Assembly: GCA_012295275.1 (NCBI GenBank)
Contig: CM022665.1
Location: 46,386,595-46,434,094 of the forward strand
DNA from: Chrysomallon squamiferum
Lineage: Eukaryota; Mollusca; Gastropoda; Neomphalida; Peltospiridae
Reading direction: 5' to 3'
DNA: 47,500 bases
Position numbers and translations under genes: made by a program. The notes below the pieces were generated by a model. That model did not search any database. It saw only the letters and a list, made by a program, of their open reading frames with translations, and had not been told where the DNA came from. Below, in pieces: positions 1-11,879 of this stretch. Within the stretch, counting starts at the first letter, position 1; each line of letters begins with the position of its first letter.

Positions 1-111
1 AAAAAATAAAAAAAACGAGAGAGATGTGTCCAATCCATTTTGCTTTAGAGCTCTGAATAAAGCCATCAATGACTGGGAAAAAAAAAGTGAGCTAGTGAAA
101 ACGATAGCATG

Positions 112-142
<31 letters not shown>

Positions 143-212
143 GGAATGAGAATGAAATTCATGAAATATATTCAACTAAGGATAAAAAGAAGAAGAAAGG
201 GGAAAAAAAAAA

Positions 213-243
<31 letters not shown>

Positions 244-460
244 GCGGTCTGGTTTAGGGTTAACAAATATTGTGTGAAAGTGATTGGGAGAATGACAATG
301 GACTGCGACGTTTGACAAATGACTTTTCTCATCCAAGATGAATGCAGAGCAACAACTCATGTTTGTACAGGCTCTTTATATAAAAAAATAAAAATAAAAA
401 AAATAAAAAAAAATTTAAAAAAAATAAAAAATAAAAAATAAAAAAAAAATGAAAAAAAAA
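1..460. repeat. A-rich low-complexity DNA with long A runs
   Basis: The stretch is dominated by adenine. It has an uninterrupted A run at about 114-139, a second at about 219-241 and a TAAAA-type tract at about 381-450. Apart from the small frame at 241-315 no unique sequence of note is seen. Open frames here are lysine runs made by poly-A. Confidence 0.9.
241..315 (+). CDS. Possible 24-residue ORF with an AAAATGGCGG start
   Basis: The ATG sits in AAAATGGCGG (238-247), which matches the YY1 core and resembles the TISU start element of short-leader mRNAs. The frame begins MAVWFRVNKYCVKV and stops at TGA 313-315. It holds no homopolymer, but it lies directly downstream of a 20-bp A run and no TATA box is visible. 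I recognise no family. It may be only a YY1 site with a chance frame behind it. It is listed because the same start type recurs at several unique islands in this window. Confidence 0.12.
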
Positions 461-465
461 TCGCT

Positions 466-479
466 GTTGCCATGACAAC
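466..479 (+). promoter_or_regulatory. RFX-type X-box
   Basis: GTTGCCATGACAAC is a near-perfect inverted repeat matching the X-box consensus GTNRCC(N0-3)RGYAAC bound by RFX factors, which often control ciliary genes. It starts a short unique patch (about 460-620) between A-rich and T-rich tracts. Factor binding is inferred from the consensus only. A 33-codon frame from ATG 514 (begins MEELVASAGAEDREEAAALR, stops at 613-615) follows, but has no splice or promoter support beyond this motif. Confidence 0.5.
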
Positions 480-638
480 GGCTACAGTTCCTGGAACCAC
501 TTAATGCAAAAAGATGGAAGAGTTAGTGGCATCAGCAGGAGCAGAAGATAGAGAAGAAGCAGCAGCTCTTCGATGCAGTTTTATAATTCGTTGTGTGGTT
601 TCAAAAATGGTTTAATAATTTCGTGTTGTAAATATAAA

Positions 639-719
639 TTTTTTTTTTTTTTTTTTTTTTTATCCCGGTCCACCCATGTCCCCTTTCTGTTTCAGTGTTT
701 TTTTTTTTTTTTTTTTTTT
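639..719 (+). repeat. Two long poly-T runs
   Basis: There are two uninterrupted T runs of over 20 bp at about 639-661 and 697-719, separated by a short unique linker around CCCGGTCCACCCATGTCCCC. Confidence 0.9.
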
Positions 720-734
720 ATTTTTTGTTTTTAT

Positions 735-1190
735 ATTTTAGTGTTTTTTTTTATTTTTATATTTTCAATATTTTTTTCTAATTCAATATTTTTTCTATTT
801 TAGTGTTTTTCTAATTCAGTATTTTTTCTATTTTAGTATTTTTCTAATTCAATTTTTCTAATTCAATTATTTTCTATTTCAATATTTTTCTATTTCAGTA
901 TATTCCTAATTCAATATTTTTCTAATTCAATCATTTTCTATTTCAATATATTCCTAATTCAATATTTTTTCTATTTTAGTGTTTTTCTAATTCAATATTT
1001 TTTCTATTTCAATATATTCCTAATTCAATATTTTTTCTATTTTAGTGTTTTTCTAATTCAATATTTTTCTATTTCAGTACATTCCTAATTCAACATTTTT
1101 TCTATTTCAGTATATTCCTAATTCAACATTTTTTCTATTTCAGTATATTCCTAATTCAATATTTTTCTATTTCAGTTTTTATTTATTATT
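735..1190 (+). repeat. Degenerate AT minisatellite built from CTAATTC and TTTCTATTT blocks
   Basis: Short blocks alternate: CTAATTCAATATTTTTT, then CTATTTCAG or CTATTTTAG, then TATATTC or TGTTTTT. Unit lengths vary from about 18 to 36 bp. Each unit reads CTAAT, then a pyrimidine stretch, then TTTCAG or TTTTAG, which is the layout of a branch point and 3' splice site. Confidence 0.8.
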
Positions 1191-1199
1191 TTTTTTATT

Positions 1200-1499
1200 T
1201 CAATACATAATGTTGCACAAGAAGAGGTATTCTGAAAAATACGTGACACTAAAGGTTTTTGAAATTTTATTGTCTAAAATTAATTAAAATACGAAGCAAT
1301 CCAACTAAGTGAGTTTTTACTGAATAAATCAAATCTGAGATAACTGCAGTAAGTGAATTAAATCTTGATAAAATTGTATTACGATACATTTTAGTGTGTG
1401 TGTGTGTGTGTGAGTGATCACAGTAATACTTCACCACAATAAGATGTATTTACAAATATATCACAATACAGTTTTGTATTTCATCAGAAGTAAGGCAGA

Positions 1500-1540
<41 letters not shown>

Positions 1541-1860
1541 GTATTAAAAATTGACTAAAAATATTAATTATTCATCACTGATCTATTCATACCTCATGAT
1601 TTATGGTCTTCTGGAAGGTAATGTTTATCTGATATTTTTCGAAATAAACACAAGTGTATATAATACTCTTGTATTGGATTGGTTCATGGTTTTCAGAGAC
1701 ATGTGGTGGTCATTATAAAGTAATAAAATTATTTGTAATCTGCATCTAATTTTAATACTAATTAACAGTATGGCTCTGGATATTAAATTATTAAGTTTCG
1801 TGTGTAACAGTGACAATAATAATGATAATAAAATTGCTGCTGCTGATGATGATAAAATGA
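1200..1860. other. AT-rich DNA without a recognised gene
   Basis: It holds a (TG)n tract at about 1394-1411, a T run of about 37 bp at 1502-1538 and otherwise unremarkable AT-rich sequence. I see no splice-site-bounded frame here. Confidence 0.7.
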
Positions 1861-2135
1861 TGATGATGAAGAACAAGACGATTACAATGACAATAATAAT
1901 GATAATACTGAACTAAATTAAAGATATATTAATGATTTAGCCCTACCATAATACACTACTACTAAAAATGATGATGATGATGATAATGATAATGATGATG
2001 TTAAGATGATAATAATAAGATAATGATGATGATGCTCATAACAATGATGATAATAACTGATGATAATAATGATGATGATAATTATGATAATAATGAAAAT
2101 GATGATGATGATAATTATGATTATAATTATGTCAA
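1860..2135 (+). repeat. Imperfect GAT/AAT trinucleotide tract
   Basis: GATGATGAT blocks are interspersed with AATAATA blocks. Frames through it are Ile/His/Asp-rich shadows of the repeat and not coding. Confidence 0.85.
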
Positions 2136-2139
2136 AGAA

Positions 2140-2965
2140 CAAGAAGATTAAACTTTATCTTAATTTAATTAATTAAATGAAATGAATGATATAACTCAAC
2201 AATGACACCTTTCAGATAACAAAAACAGCTTCAAAAACCATTTCTAACACAGAAAACACAGCTCACAGAAAAACAACAGGAACCACATACCATGACTTTA
2301 ATAACCACTATCAATTATTTTTTCTTTTTTTTTAAAAATAAAAAATAAATTCCTACTCATTTAACATACTAACACATTTTCTTCCAATTAAAACACAATC
2401 CACACTTTCTTGTAACCAACCTTCTACCATTCAAACACCATTCACATTCCTTTTTTTGTTTCCCTGTGTCTATTACAAGCGTGCTTGATCTTTCTAATGC
2501 GTATATGTACTTAAATGTTTGATCTGATCACAGTGCAACTGTTCAGAAAGCTGAACTATTCAATCAAAGCTTTAGAAGAAGGTTCAGGTCTTTCTTGTAC
2601 ATCTCTGTGTGTGTGTGACACATTTATCAATATTGCAACACCTACATTTATCTAACGCAGATTACAGAAAAGTACTGCATGTATGTTTTTTTGTGTATTA
2701 TCGGTTCTGTGTGTCTGTTCTTCCTTGTGTACATTCTGGATCTGTCAGACATGGAGGCCATTTAAAAACACTCAGCTTGCAAAGACTGGAAGGTAGTAAG
2801 TGTAAGTAACTGCCTTTATCTTTCGTTTTTTTTTTTTTTCCCATACAACACATTTTTAGATAATAAATCTAGTTTGACTTTGAAACTCTGGAAGATAAAA
2901 AAAAAAAAAAAAATATTCTTACTTCAGTTTTTAAAATAATGATTAAATAATTTTTTTAACACTTT
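2140..2965. other. AT-rich single-copy-looking DNA, no gene seen
   Basis: Includes T and A runs at about 2824-2840 and 2899-2914. A 66-codon plus-strand frame at 2609-2809 carries no motif and uses a non-ATG or weak context, so I do not call it. Confidence 0.6.
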
Positions 2966-2969
2966 CATG

Positions 2970-3640
2970 AGATAACAAATATATTACACACATCAGACAA
3001 TATTCTACATATTAATTATGTAGCTGTAAATGTAAGATAACAAATATATTACACTCACGAGATAAAATTCTACATATTAATTATGTAAATGTAAGATAAG
3101 AAATGTATTACACACACATCAGTTAATATTCTACATATTAACTACATAGTTGTAAATGTAAGATAAGAAATGTATTACACACACATCAGTTAATATTCTA
3201 CATATTAACTACATAGTTGTAAATGTAAGATAAGAAATATATTACACACACATCAGTTAATATTCTACATATTAACTCTGTAGTTATAAGATAACAAATA
3301 TATTATACAAATTAGATAATATTCTAAAATGTATTACATACACATCAAATATTCTACATATTAACTACATAGTTGTAAATGTAAGATAAAAAATATATTA
3401 CACACACATCAGATAATATTCTACATATTAACTATGTAGTTATAAGATAACAAATATATTATACAAATTAGATAATATTCTGCATATTAACTATGTAAAT
3501 GTAAGTTAACAAATGTATTACACACACCAGATAATATTCTGCATATTAACTATGTAGTTGTAAATGTAAGATAACAAATATATTACACACACACCAGATA
3601 ATACTCTGCATATTAACTATGTGGTTGTCAGATAACAAAT
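2970..3640 (+). repeat. Tandem array, unit about 60-70 bp
   Basis: About eleven diverged copies of a unit containing TATTCTACATATTAACTA, TGTAGTTGTAAATGTAAGAT and AACAAATATATTACACACAC. Indels between copies make the period irregular. The TTAACTATGTAG core recurs in the arrays at 6545-8110. Confidence 0.9.
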
Positions 3641-3870
3641 ATGCCAGCAGTAGATGTGTAATCTTTGAAGTCAGCGGGGAGTTCAGATGATAACAGAAAA
3701 GAGAAAATTATTTTAAATAATTATAAAGGCTGTGAGAGAGGGAGAGACAGTCAATACAAGTCATTTAAATTTTATAATTGCGACTGCAGATAAAAACGTG
3801 ACCAGTTCCGACAATTTTTCTAAGTCACTGATCTCTGTGGTAAAAAAAAATGTAGTTCACTTTTGACATT
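3640..3870. other. Unique stretch between two arrays
   Basis: Contains GAAGTCAGCGGGGAGTTC and ATTGCGACTGCAGATAAAAA, more complex than its flanks. No open frame with splice sites and no recognised motif is seen. Confidence 0.5.
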
Positions 3871-3874
3871 GGTC

Positions 3875-4250
3875 TGGTCCTTGTGTGGAGGTTTAGTTAC
3901 TGGTTTCTTCAAGTAGGTTTTAATACTGGTCTCTGTATGGGAGGTATGAAGAGTGGTCTCTATAGGCAGGTTAAATGACTAGTCCTGTACAGGCAGGTTT
4001 AAATAGTGGTCTCTGTAGACAGGTTTCAAGTCCAGTCTCTGTAGACAGGTTTCAAGTCTGGTCTGTATAAGCAGGTTTAAAGAGTGGTCTCTACAGACAG
4101 GTTAAAAGTCTGGTCTCTATAGACAGGTTAAAAGTCTGGTCTCTATAGACAGGTCAAAAGTTTGGTCTCTATAGACAGGTTAAAAGTCTGGTCTCTACAG
4201 ACAGGACAAAAGTCTGGTCTCTACAGACAGGTTAAAAGTCTGGTCTCTAT
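3875..4250 (+). repeat. Minisatellite, about 26-bp unit
   Basis: Unit contains GGTCTCTATAGACAGGTTAA plus AAGTCT. Copies are divergent and of variable length at the left (3875-4070) and nearly uniform at the right (4080-4250), suggesting that the right side was homogenised more recently. Confidence 0.9.
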
Positions 4251-4560
4251 ATTTTTAACACTAGCTGTTGTATAGCATTTCTATATATATATACATTCAA
4301 GGAGACTGGTCAGTTTGACAGTGGCCAGAACACTGGTCAGTAGATAACTAATTGAAAAACAGGTGCCTCAACACACAGATGTGATATCTAATTAGACCTG
4401 ACAGGTATTACGTTTAATGTGTCACCTTCGTTGTGAGTCAGATTAATATTATATAGCGTTATTACTTCTTGGCTGTGGCATCATTAACAAGTTGTATGAA
4501 CCTGTTGTGCAGACATTTGTAGTTATAAGTTGTGTATTTAATTTACAATTTACTATAATG
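4251..4560. other. AT-rich spacer with a short GGTCAGT/TGGCCA cluster
   Basis: Around 4303-4345 there are alternating ACTGGTCAGT and GTGGCCAGAACACTGG blocks, resembling a similar cluster at about 43650-43735. Otherwise no gene or motif is seen. Confidence 0.4.
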
Positions 4561-4568
4561 GACGATTT

Positions 4569-4906
4569 AACACACACACACACACATAAACATAACAATA
4601 TATAGATTACTAGATGTATCTTAAATCACACACATACACACACAAATGAACACAAACAAACACACACACACTTTTGCACACAAACATACTTATGCTCATG
4701 CACACACATACATTCATACATACATACATACATACATAATACACTCACACTACATACATTGATACACACATATATACATACACACACATACATACATACA
4801 CATACACATACATACACATACATACATACATACATACATTCATACATACACACACACACGTACATACATACATACATACATATATACATACATACATACA
4901 TACACA
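4569..4906 (+). repeat. CA and TACA microsatellite tract
   Basis: (CA)n at about 4569-4586 and mixed CACA/TACA/CATA from 4625 to 4906. Frames through it on both strands (Tyr/Val/Cys-rich or Thr/His-rich) are repeat translations. Confidence 0.92.
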
Positions 4907-5194
4907 TAACTAATACTTCTTATGAGTATCAATTTTTTTTTATAATTTTTTTTTTATTAAAAACATATCCCAAACCTAGAAAATAATTCACCATAACAGA
5001 ATCCCATCACACAACATCAGATTACGAATCATCAATAATGCTAAGCTAAAACTGCCGGTGAAAATGAAAGACAATTCTCCATGATTTAATTCAACACGAC
5101 AATAAAAAAAACATACAGAGATAAACATGTCTTATCTCCAGCATGCACAGCAATGCATTAGCTCCATGTTACTATTAATAGCTGTCAACCTGTT

Positions 5195-6072
5195 TTTCAC
5201 ATGGACACACACACACACAAAAATATATATGTACACACCCACAGAACAGAACTAAACAAAACAAGTGAGAGATAATAAAAACAGTAATTAACAGATCAGT
5301 GTTCAAACAGACACACACACACACAGACACACACACGTACAGAATAGAACTAAACAAAAACAAGTGAGAGATAATGAAAACACTGATTAACAAAACAGTG
5401 AACAGACACACACACACACAAACACACAGACAGAATAGAACTAAACAAAAACAAGTGAGAGATAATGAAAACAGTGATTAACAAAACAATGAACAGACAC
5501 ACACACACACAAACACACAGACAGAATAGAACTAAACAAAAACAAGTGAGAGATAATGAAAACTGTGATTAACAGAACAGTGTTCAAACAGACACACACA
5601 CAGACACACAAACACACACAGAATGAAACTAAACAAAAACAAGTGAAAGATAATGAAAACTGTGATTAACAGAACAGTGAACAGACACACACACACACAA
5701 ACAGACAGAATAGAACTAAACAAAAACAAGTGAGAGATAATGAAAACTGTGATTAACAAACAGTGAACAGACACACACACACACACAACACACAGACAGA
5801 ATAGAACTAAACAAAAACAAGTGAGAGATAATGAAAACTGTGATTAACAGAACAGTGAACAGACACACACACACACACAAACACACAGACAGAATAGAAC
5901 TAAACAAAAACAAGTGAGAGATAATGAAAACAGTGATTAATGGAACAGTGTTGAACACACACACACACACACACAGACAGAACACACAAACAAAAATAGC
6001 AAAACACAACACAAAACACACTCACAGAATAGAATAATGAAAACAGTGATTAATGAAAACAGTGTTCAAACA

Positions 6073-6114
<42 letters not shown>

Positions 6115-6440
6115 GAATAGAACTAAACAAAAACAAAATAAGAAAACTGTGATTAACGGAACAGTGAACAGACACACACACACAAACAAACACACAGAAT
6201 AGAACTAAACAAAAACAAGTGAGAGATAATGAAAACTGTGATTAACGGAACAGTGAACAGACACACACACACACAAACACACAGAATAGAACTAAACAAA
6301 AACAAGTGAGAGATAATGAAAACAGTGATTAACGGAACAATGAACAGACACACACACAAACACACAAACACACAGACATAATAGAACTAAACAAAAACAA
6401 GTGAGAGATAATGAAAACTGTGATTAAAGGAACAGTGAAC
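5195..6440 (+). repeat. Satellite-like array, unit about 80-115 bp with an embedded (AC)n
   Basis: About thirteen copies alternate a variable (AC)n with a conserved block: AACTAAACAAAAACAAGTGA, then GAGATAATGAAAACAGTGAT, then TAACAGAACAGTG. The conserved block varies little while the CA part differs in length from copy to copy. Long minus-strand frames here are repeat translations. Confidence 0.92.
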
Positions 6441-6544
6441 AGCAGAACCACTGCACCGTTAAATATCACGTCCACACTTCAGTGAGTTGTGGCGTGTTTT
6501 GTAATCATGTACAATATCACTGATATTAACTAGTTGTCACTTGT

Positions 6545-7085
6545 GTAATACGCTTTGTATTACCTGTGTAGTTGTATGCATATGTGTGTTAACTATGTAG
6601 AAATAAAATGCTTTGTATTAACTATGTAGAAATAAAATGCTTTGTATTAACTATGTAGATACAATATGCTTTGTATTAACTATGTAGATATAATATGCTT
6701 TGTATTAACTAAGTAGACATAATATGCTCTGTATTAACTATGTAGATAAAATATGCTTTGTTTTAACTATGTAGATAAAATATGCTTTGTTTTAACTATG
6801 TAGATATAATATGCTTTGTATTAACTATGTAGATAAAATATGCTTTGTTTTAACTATGTAGACATAATATGCTCTGTATTAACTATGTAGATAAAATATG
6901 CTTTATAATAACTATGTAGATAAAATATGCTTTGTTTTAACTATGTAGATATAATATGCTTTGTATTAACTATGTAGATAAAATATGCTTTGTATTAACT
7001 ATGTGTATTTGTATCTTAACTATGCAAATATAATATGCTTCATCTTAACTATGTAAATATAATATGCTTTAATATTAACTATGTA
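6545..7085 (+). repeat. Minisatellite, 29-bp unit
   Basis: Unit contains TATGCTTTGTATTAACTATG followed by TAGATAAAA or TAGATATAA. About sixteen copies, more diverged at the right edge, where they grade into the next array. Confidence 0.92.
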
Positions 7086-8110
7086 GTTGACAAATGTCAA
7101 GCTATCTAAGTATATATAATATTCTTTATATTATCTATTTAGTTTTAATATTGATAGGAACCAGTTGTTGCATGTGTAATATGCTTTATATTAACTACTT
7201 ATATGTATATGTTAACTAAGTAGATATAATATTTTTTTTTATATTAACTATTTAGCTGTAATACTGCTATGAACCTGTTACTGCAGGTATAATATTATTA
7301 TAGGTTATTTGTGTTAACTAGGTAGTTGTGAGTTTCATATTAACTATGCAGTCATAAGTAATATTCTTTATATTAACTAAAAAATGAAGTGTAATATTTT
7401 TTACATTAACTATGTAGTTGTAATATTCTTTATACTGACTAGCTGTAAATGTAATTTTATTTATATTAACTACATAGTTGTGAGTTTAATATTCTTTATA
7501 TTAACTATGTAGTTTCAAGTGTAATATTTCTTTTATTAACAAAGTAGTTTTAAATGTAATATTTCTTTTATTAACTATGCAGTTTTAAGTGTAATATATT
7601 TTATATTAACTAAGTAGTTTTAAGTGTAATATATTTTATATTAACTAAGTAGTTTCAAGTGTAATATTTCTTTTATTAACAAAGTAGTTTTAAATGTAAT
7701 ATTTCTTTTATTAACTATGCAGTTTTAAGTGTAATATATTTTATATTAACTAAGTAGTTTTAAGTGTAATATATTTTATATTAACTAAGTAGTTTTAAGT
7801 GTAATATATTTTATATTAACTAAGTAGTTTTAAGTGTAATATATTTTATATTAACTAAGTAGTTTTAAGTGTAATATTCTTTATATTAACTAAGTAGTTT
7901 TAAGTGTAATATATTTTATATTAACTAAGTAGTTTTAAGTGTAATATTTCTTTTATTAACTATGCAGTTTTAAATGTAATATTTATTTTATTAACTATGC
8001 AGTTTTAAGTGTAATATATTTTATATTAACTAAGTAGTTTTAAGTGTAATATATTTCATATTAATCATGTAGTTTTAAGTGCAACATTCTTTACAGTAAC
8101 TAAACAGTTT
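7085..8110 (+). repeat. Minisatellite, 35-bp unit, with a 140-bp higher-order repeat
   Basis: Basic unit contains TATATTAACTAAGTAGTTTT and AAGTGTAATAT. The four-unit block at 7511-7650 is repeated at 7651-7790 with the same variant order (TTTCAAGTG, AACAAAGTAG, AACTATGCAG, AACTAAGTAG). That is a 4 x 35 bp higher-order repeat. Confidence 0.92.
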
Positions 8111-8304
8111 CAACTGTAATATTATTGATATATATTTCTAAGTGTAATATTTTGGGTTTATCTCTGAGAGAAATATTCTATCTATTCCACTATGAAGTTT
8201 TATCTGCAATAAAACTATTTATCATATAATAAAACAACCTGAGCTTTTCTTTTTTTTTAAAAAGAAACACCCCAAAAAAACAATAATTTTTCACATTAAC
8301 CTAC

Positions 8305-8625
8305 CTTGACGGCAGTATCACTCTGAATGTTTTCTAGACCAGAACTATTAGCTACATCCACACTACAAAACAACAACCACCACTACTAAAACAACAATAG
8401 TAGCGTCGGTGTACCATCCTTTTCGCGTAGAACACACATCTGACACTGCGAACGGCTGCGACTGTCTGCAGCAACGTCAAACATACTCCAACGACGTTTC
8501 AACCAACTACGGCACTTTGGAGTGAAAACAAGTGTCAGCTGAAAGCATCGTCGATTCCACTGCGCACTCACAGAGACTGAGACAGGCTGAGACTGAGAGA
8601 GAAGAGAGAGAGAGCCAGCCTAGCT
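8305..8625 (-). other. Candidate non-coding first exon and promoter-proximal island
   Basis: On the minus strand the sequence runs into GTCAAG|GTAGGTTAATG, a strong splice donor with the intron starting at 8304. Upstream of it, about 8395-8580 is much richer in CpG and in complex sequence than the surrounding repeats (for example TTTCGCGTAGAACAC on the plus strand). No ATG frame stays open across the donor. The longest minus-strand frame ends at 8386 and its apparent first codon is GTG. The simplest reading is a 5' UTR exon of a minus-strand gene whose next exon lies at lower coordinates, possibly outside the window. It could also be a conserved regulatory element with a chance donor. Confidence 0.3.
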
Positions 8626-9041
8626 ATGCAGTAGCAGCAGCATCATCATCATTGCCGTCTTCTTCTCTGGGTATTGATTGAACACAAATATACTCCAATA
8701 AGAATTCTCAACTTTCACATAGGCAGTTTCTCTCACTCTCTATCTCTGTGTGTGTGTGTGTCGGAATTTTTCTTCTTCTTTTTCTTTTTTTTTTTTTTTG
8801 TGGCAACCGCGATAATGAATATATTTCCTATCCTCTTTAACAGTTTAGTCCGAACTGTTCAGTGATGTGTGTCTGTGTATCTGTTTGTGTGTGGACTGTG
8901 TCTGTGTGTGTGAGAAAGTCTTAAAATAAAATAAGTAACAAATACTGAAGAGCTGATGCCAAATGTTGCAAACACAGTTTTTGAGAATATATATTTGCCC
9001 CGAGGGAACTTGGTTGGTTTTTCGTTCTTTCTTTCTTCTAG

Positions 9042-9218
9042 CAAGTGTTGCTTGGACTGCAGGAAACTGCAGCTTCGGCTGCGACCGAATCTGTTAGCCA
9101 GTTGGTGGAAAGAGGCGAACAAATAGGAGATGGCTATCTGTGGAAATTATTAATCTCGGGAGATGGAGGCGAGTGTAGATGTTTCAGTTTTTTGTTGTGG
9201 TGGTGGGGAAAGAAATAA
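9042..9218 (+). CDS. Candidate 3' exon behind a strong acceptor, unknown product
   Basis: A pyrimidine-rich tract, TTCGTTCTTTCTTTCTTCTAG, ends at 9041 and makes a good 3' splice site. From 9042 a frame stays open for 58 codons (starts QVLLGLQETAASAATESVSQ, continues LVERGEQIGDGYLWKLL) to TAA 9216-9218, with AATAAA-rich DNA right after it. The first 40 residues have no simple-repeat character. The last ten are Trp/Phe-rich from a TTTTTTGTTGTGGTGGTGG stretch. No domain is recognised and a minus-strand frame overlaps. It lies 400 bp from the minus-strand island at 8305-8625, so this may be one regulatory island and not coding. Confidence 0.15.
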   Translation, partial: QVLLGLQETAASAATESVSQLVERGEQIGDGYLWKLLISGDGGECRCFSFLLWWWGKK

Positions 9219-9219
9219 A

Positions 9220-10560
9220 ATAAAATAAAAAAATAAAAATTAATGATGACGAAACAAGTTTTTATGCAGATGAAGAAGTGAAGACAATGTCCTTTACTTG
9301 CTGGCTGGCATTAAAATATATATATTTTTTTTAAATAATTTTTTTTTTTTTTTTTTTCTCTCTTGTGTGAGTCCTTTTAACTGGATGTGTTTGACGAGTG
9401 GGGTGAATATGACGTGCAATTATGATGAGTAATGACAAAAATTTTGACGAAAAAGAGTAGAGTGTTGTTGTTGCTAGTACTCAGACATAAGTTTTAATGA
9501 AAAAGAAAAAAGAAAAAGAGAGATAAAGAAAAAATGAAAATGAAGGAAGGTTAAGAAAAAAAAAAATGGAGGAGAGATGTAAAAAATAAAAATAAAAAAT
9601 GGAAAAAAAAGGATTAATGTTTCTGTTAGATGTGAAGAGTTGGTTGTTTTTAATACAATAGTCAGCTGTACTGTTATTTTTATTATTATTATTTTTATTT
9701 CTTTTTCTTTTTTTTAAATAAGAGTTTTATTCTTTTCTTTTTTTATTATTATTATTATTACACTTTTTTGATGATGGATTAGAAAGGAATTTTTGTTGTC
9801 ATATTTTGGTAAAAAAAAACATAAAAAAAAACAAAACATCAGTAAAAATCTAGTCTAAATGTCTTGATAAATCATAAATTTCCACAGATATATAAATTCA
9901 TACAAACACTTCATGGACAATGGGATTTTCATCCATGTATTTAATGTGTGTGTGTGTGTGTACATGTGTGCACATGTGTGTGTGAATGTGTGTGTGTGTA
10001 TGAACTGAAACAACAGGAGACATTATTTATCAGGTTTTTTTATTCACACATACTTTCTGTTAATTTTTAAAATAAAAATACATGGTATGTACTGCTAAAT
10101 AAAACTGCCACTTTTAATTTCTTTAACCCACTGTATTTCAAATATGAAACTTCTGTAAAATACCTAAGTATCACTTTTAGGCTAAATTTCATTATTTACT
10201 GTATCAATGTTAAACTGAATTTCATAATTTACTATATCAATTCTAAACTAAATTAAATAATTTACCTATATCATTTTTATTCACTATACGACATTCAAAA
10301 ACTCAAAATTCAAACATCTATGTTAAGATCACATTTTATTTTTTATTTTTAGATATTTTAATGACTGTCTGCAAAAAGAAGAAAAAAAAAAATGGCAGAC
10401 TGTAACAGAAAACAAAACTATTAGGTCAAACATTGCCTTAGGGGAGGGGGCAAGTCAATATAAAAAAAAAAATGACTGACATGATCACTGTCTTGTATTA
10501 CACAGTTTGAGTATAATTTTAATATCTGCTGACAGCTGACTAGACTGCCATGTACTATCA
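9220..10560. other. AT-rich low-complexity spacer
   Basis: Contains T runs (9340-9357), ATT triplets near 9675-9760, (TG)n at about 9944-9998 and loosely repeated ATTTCATAATTTACTATATC segments at about 10185-10280. No supported gene. Confidence 0.6.
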
Positions 10561-10562
10561 GC

Positions 10563-10755
10563 TTTTATTACACAGTGATATACAACTATAGACCATGATA
10601 CTTTTTATTACACAGTGATACGTAACTATACACCCCAATACTAGTCATTAATTTCATCTTGTGTTATACCATCTGATACTTTTTATTACACAGTGATATA
10701 TAACTACACACCCTGATATACCAGTCGTTAATTTTACCTTGTGTTATACCATCTA
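10563..10755 (+). repeat. 79-bp tandem duplication with a partial copy
   Basis: Two copies (about 10602-10679 and 10680-10755) begin TTTTATTACACAGTGATA and end TTGTGTTATACCATCT. A shortened third copy precedes them at 10563. Confidence 0.8.
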
Positions 10756-10984
10756 TTAGTAACAGAATCTGCAGCTAAAGAGTTTTATGTGATAACTAAA
10801 TCTTAGGGATGACAATAAAGCAGGTTAGTGATACAGCTGGTTTCATAATAAATGTCTACAAGATGATAATAGATTCTGCCAGTTGCTTACAAAGGCTTAT
10901 GTCATGGTATTATTATGTTCTGCTGTGTGGTATTACATTTTAATACACTGTTAGTATATCATGTCTCATATGTTTACAAGCTGG

Positions 10985-11490
10985 TAATTTGTCATTTCAG
11001 ATAAACATGTCAGCTATTTGAAAAAAATGTGCTGATATATGTTAGTGTTCTACTATTTAAAAACATGTTCTTCTGTACGATACATTGTTCTTTTTGAAAA
11101 AGTGTTCTACTATATGATAAAATGTTCTGTTTAAAAACATTTTTTCTGTTTAATGTAGTGTTTTACCTTATGATAACGTTTTCTACTATTTGAAAAAAAA
11201 AATGTTTTACTATTTGAAAACATGTTCTACGTTGTATAACAATGTGTTCAATCATTTCAATAAATGTCATATTATATGGTAAACCTTTCTACTGTTAGAA
11301 AAAAAAAAATGTTTTACTATATACTAGTGTTCTACTGTTTGAAAACATGTTGAACTTTGTATGACAATGTGTTCAACTATTTGAATAAATGTCGTAATAT
11401 ACAATAAACTTTTCCACTGTTTGAAAAAACACACTGTTTTACTATATACTAGTGTTCTACTGTCTGAAAACATGTTCTTCTACCTAGCAA
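10985..11490 (+). repeat. Degenerate array of TGTTCTACTATTTGAAAA-type units
   Basis: About a dozen diverged copies of a roughly 35-45 bp unit centred on TTCTACTATTTGAAAACATG. Homogeneity is low, indicating an old array. Confidence 0.65.
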
Positions 11491-11879
11491 CACCTTCTCC
11501 TTCTAGGTTGACAATGTCCTACAATCCAGCAACCTAGCAACAAGTTAATCTCCTTGGTAACATGTTCTGCCACACAAATCTACAACTCAGCAACATGCTC
11601 TGTTGACTGAAAATTGGCTCTACACTCATTGGTAAACTGATCTATTTAAAAAAAAAGAGACCATTTAACTAGCTCTGAATGAAGTTGTGTTTGTGTGACA
11701 ATGCACTCATACAACTACCACTACCACCACCACCACCACCACCAACACCACTACAACAGAATGTTTCACACTGGCAAAACGCACAAAAAAACAACAACCT
11801 CCATCAACTCTCGTCCCATACGGTGTCTTTACATATTTGTTCAACAACTGTCACCAACACCTAGTGAATGGAAAAACAA

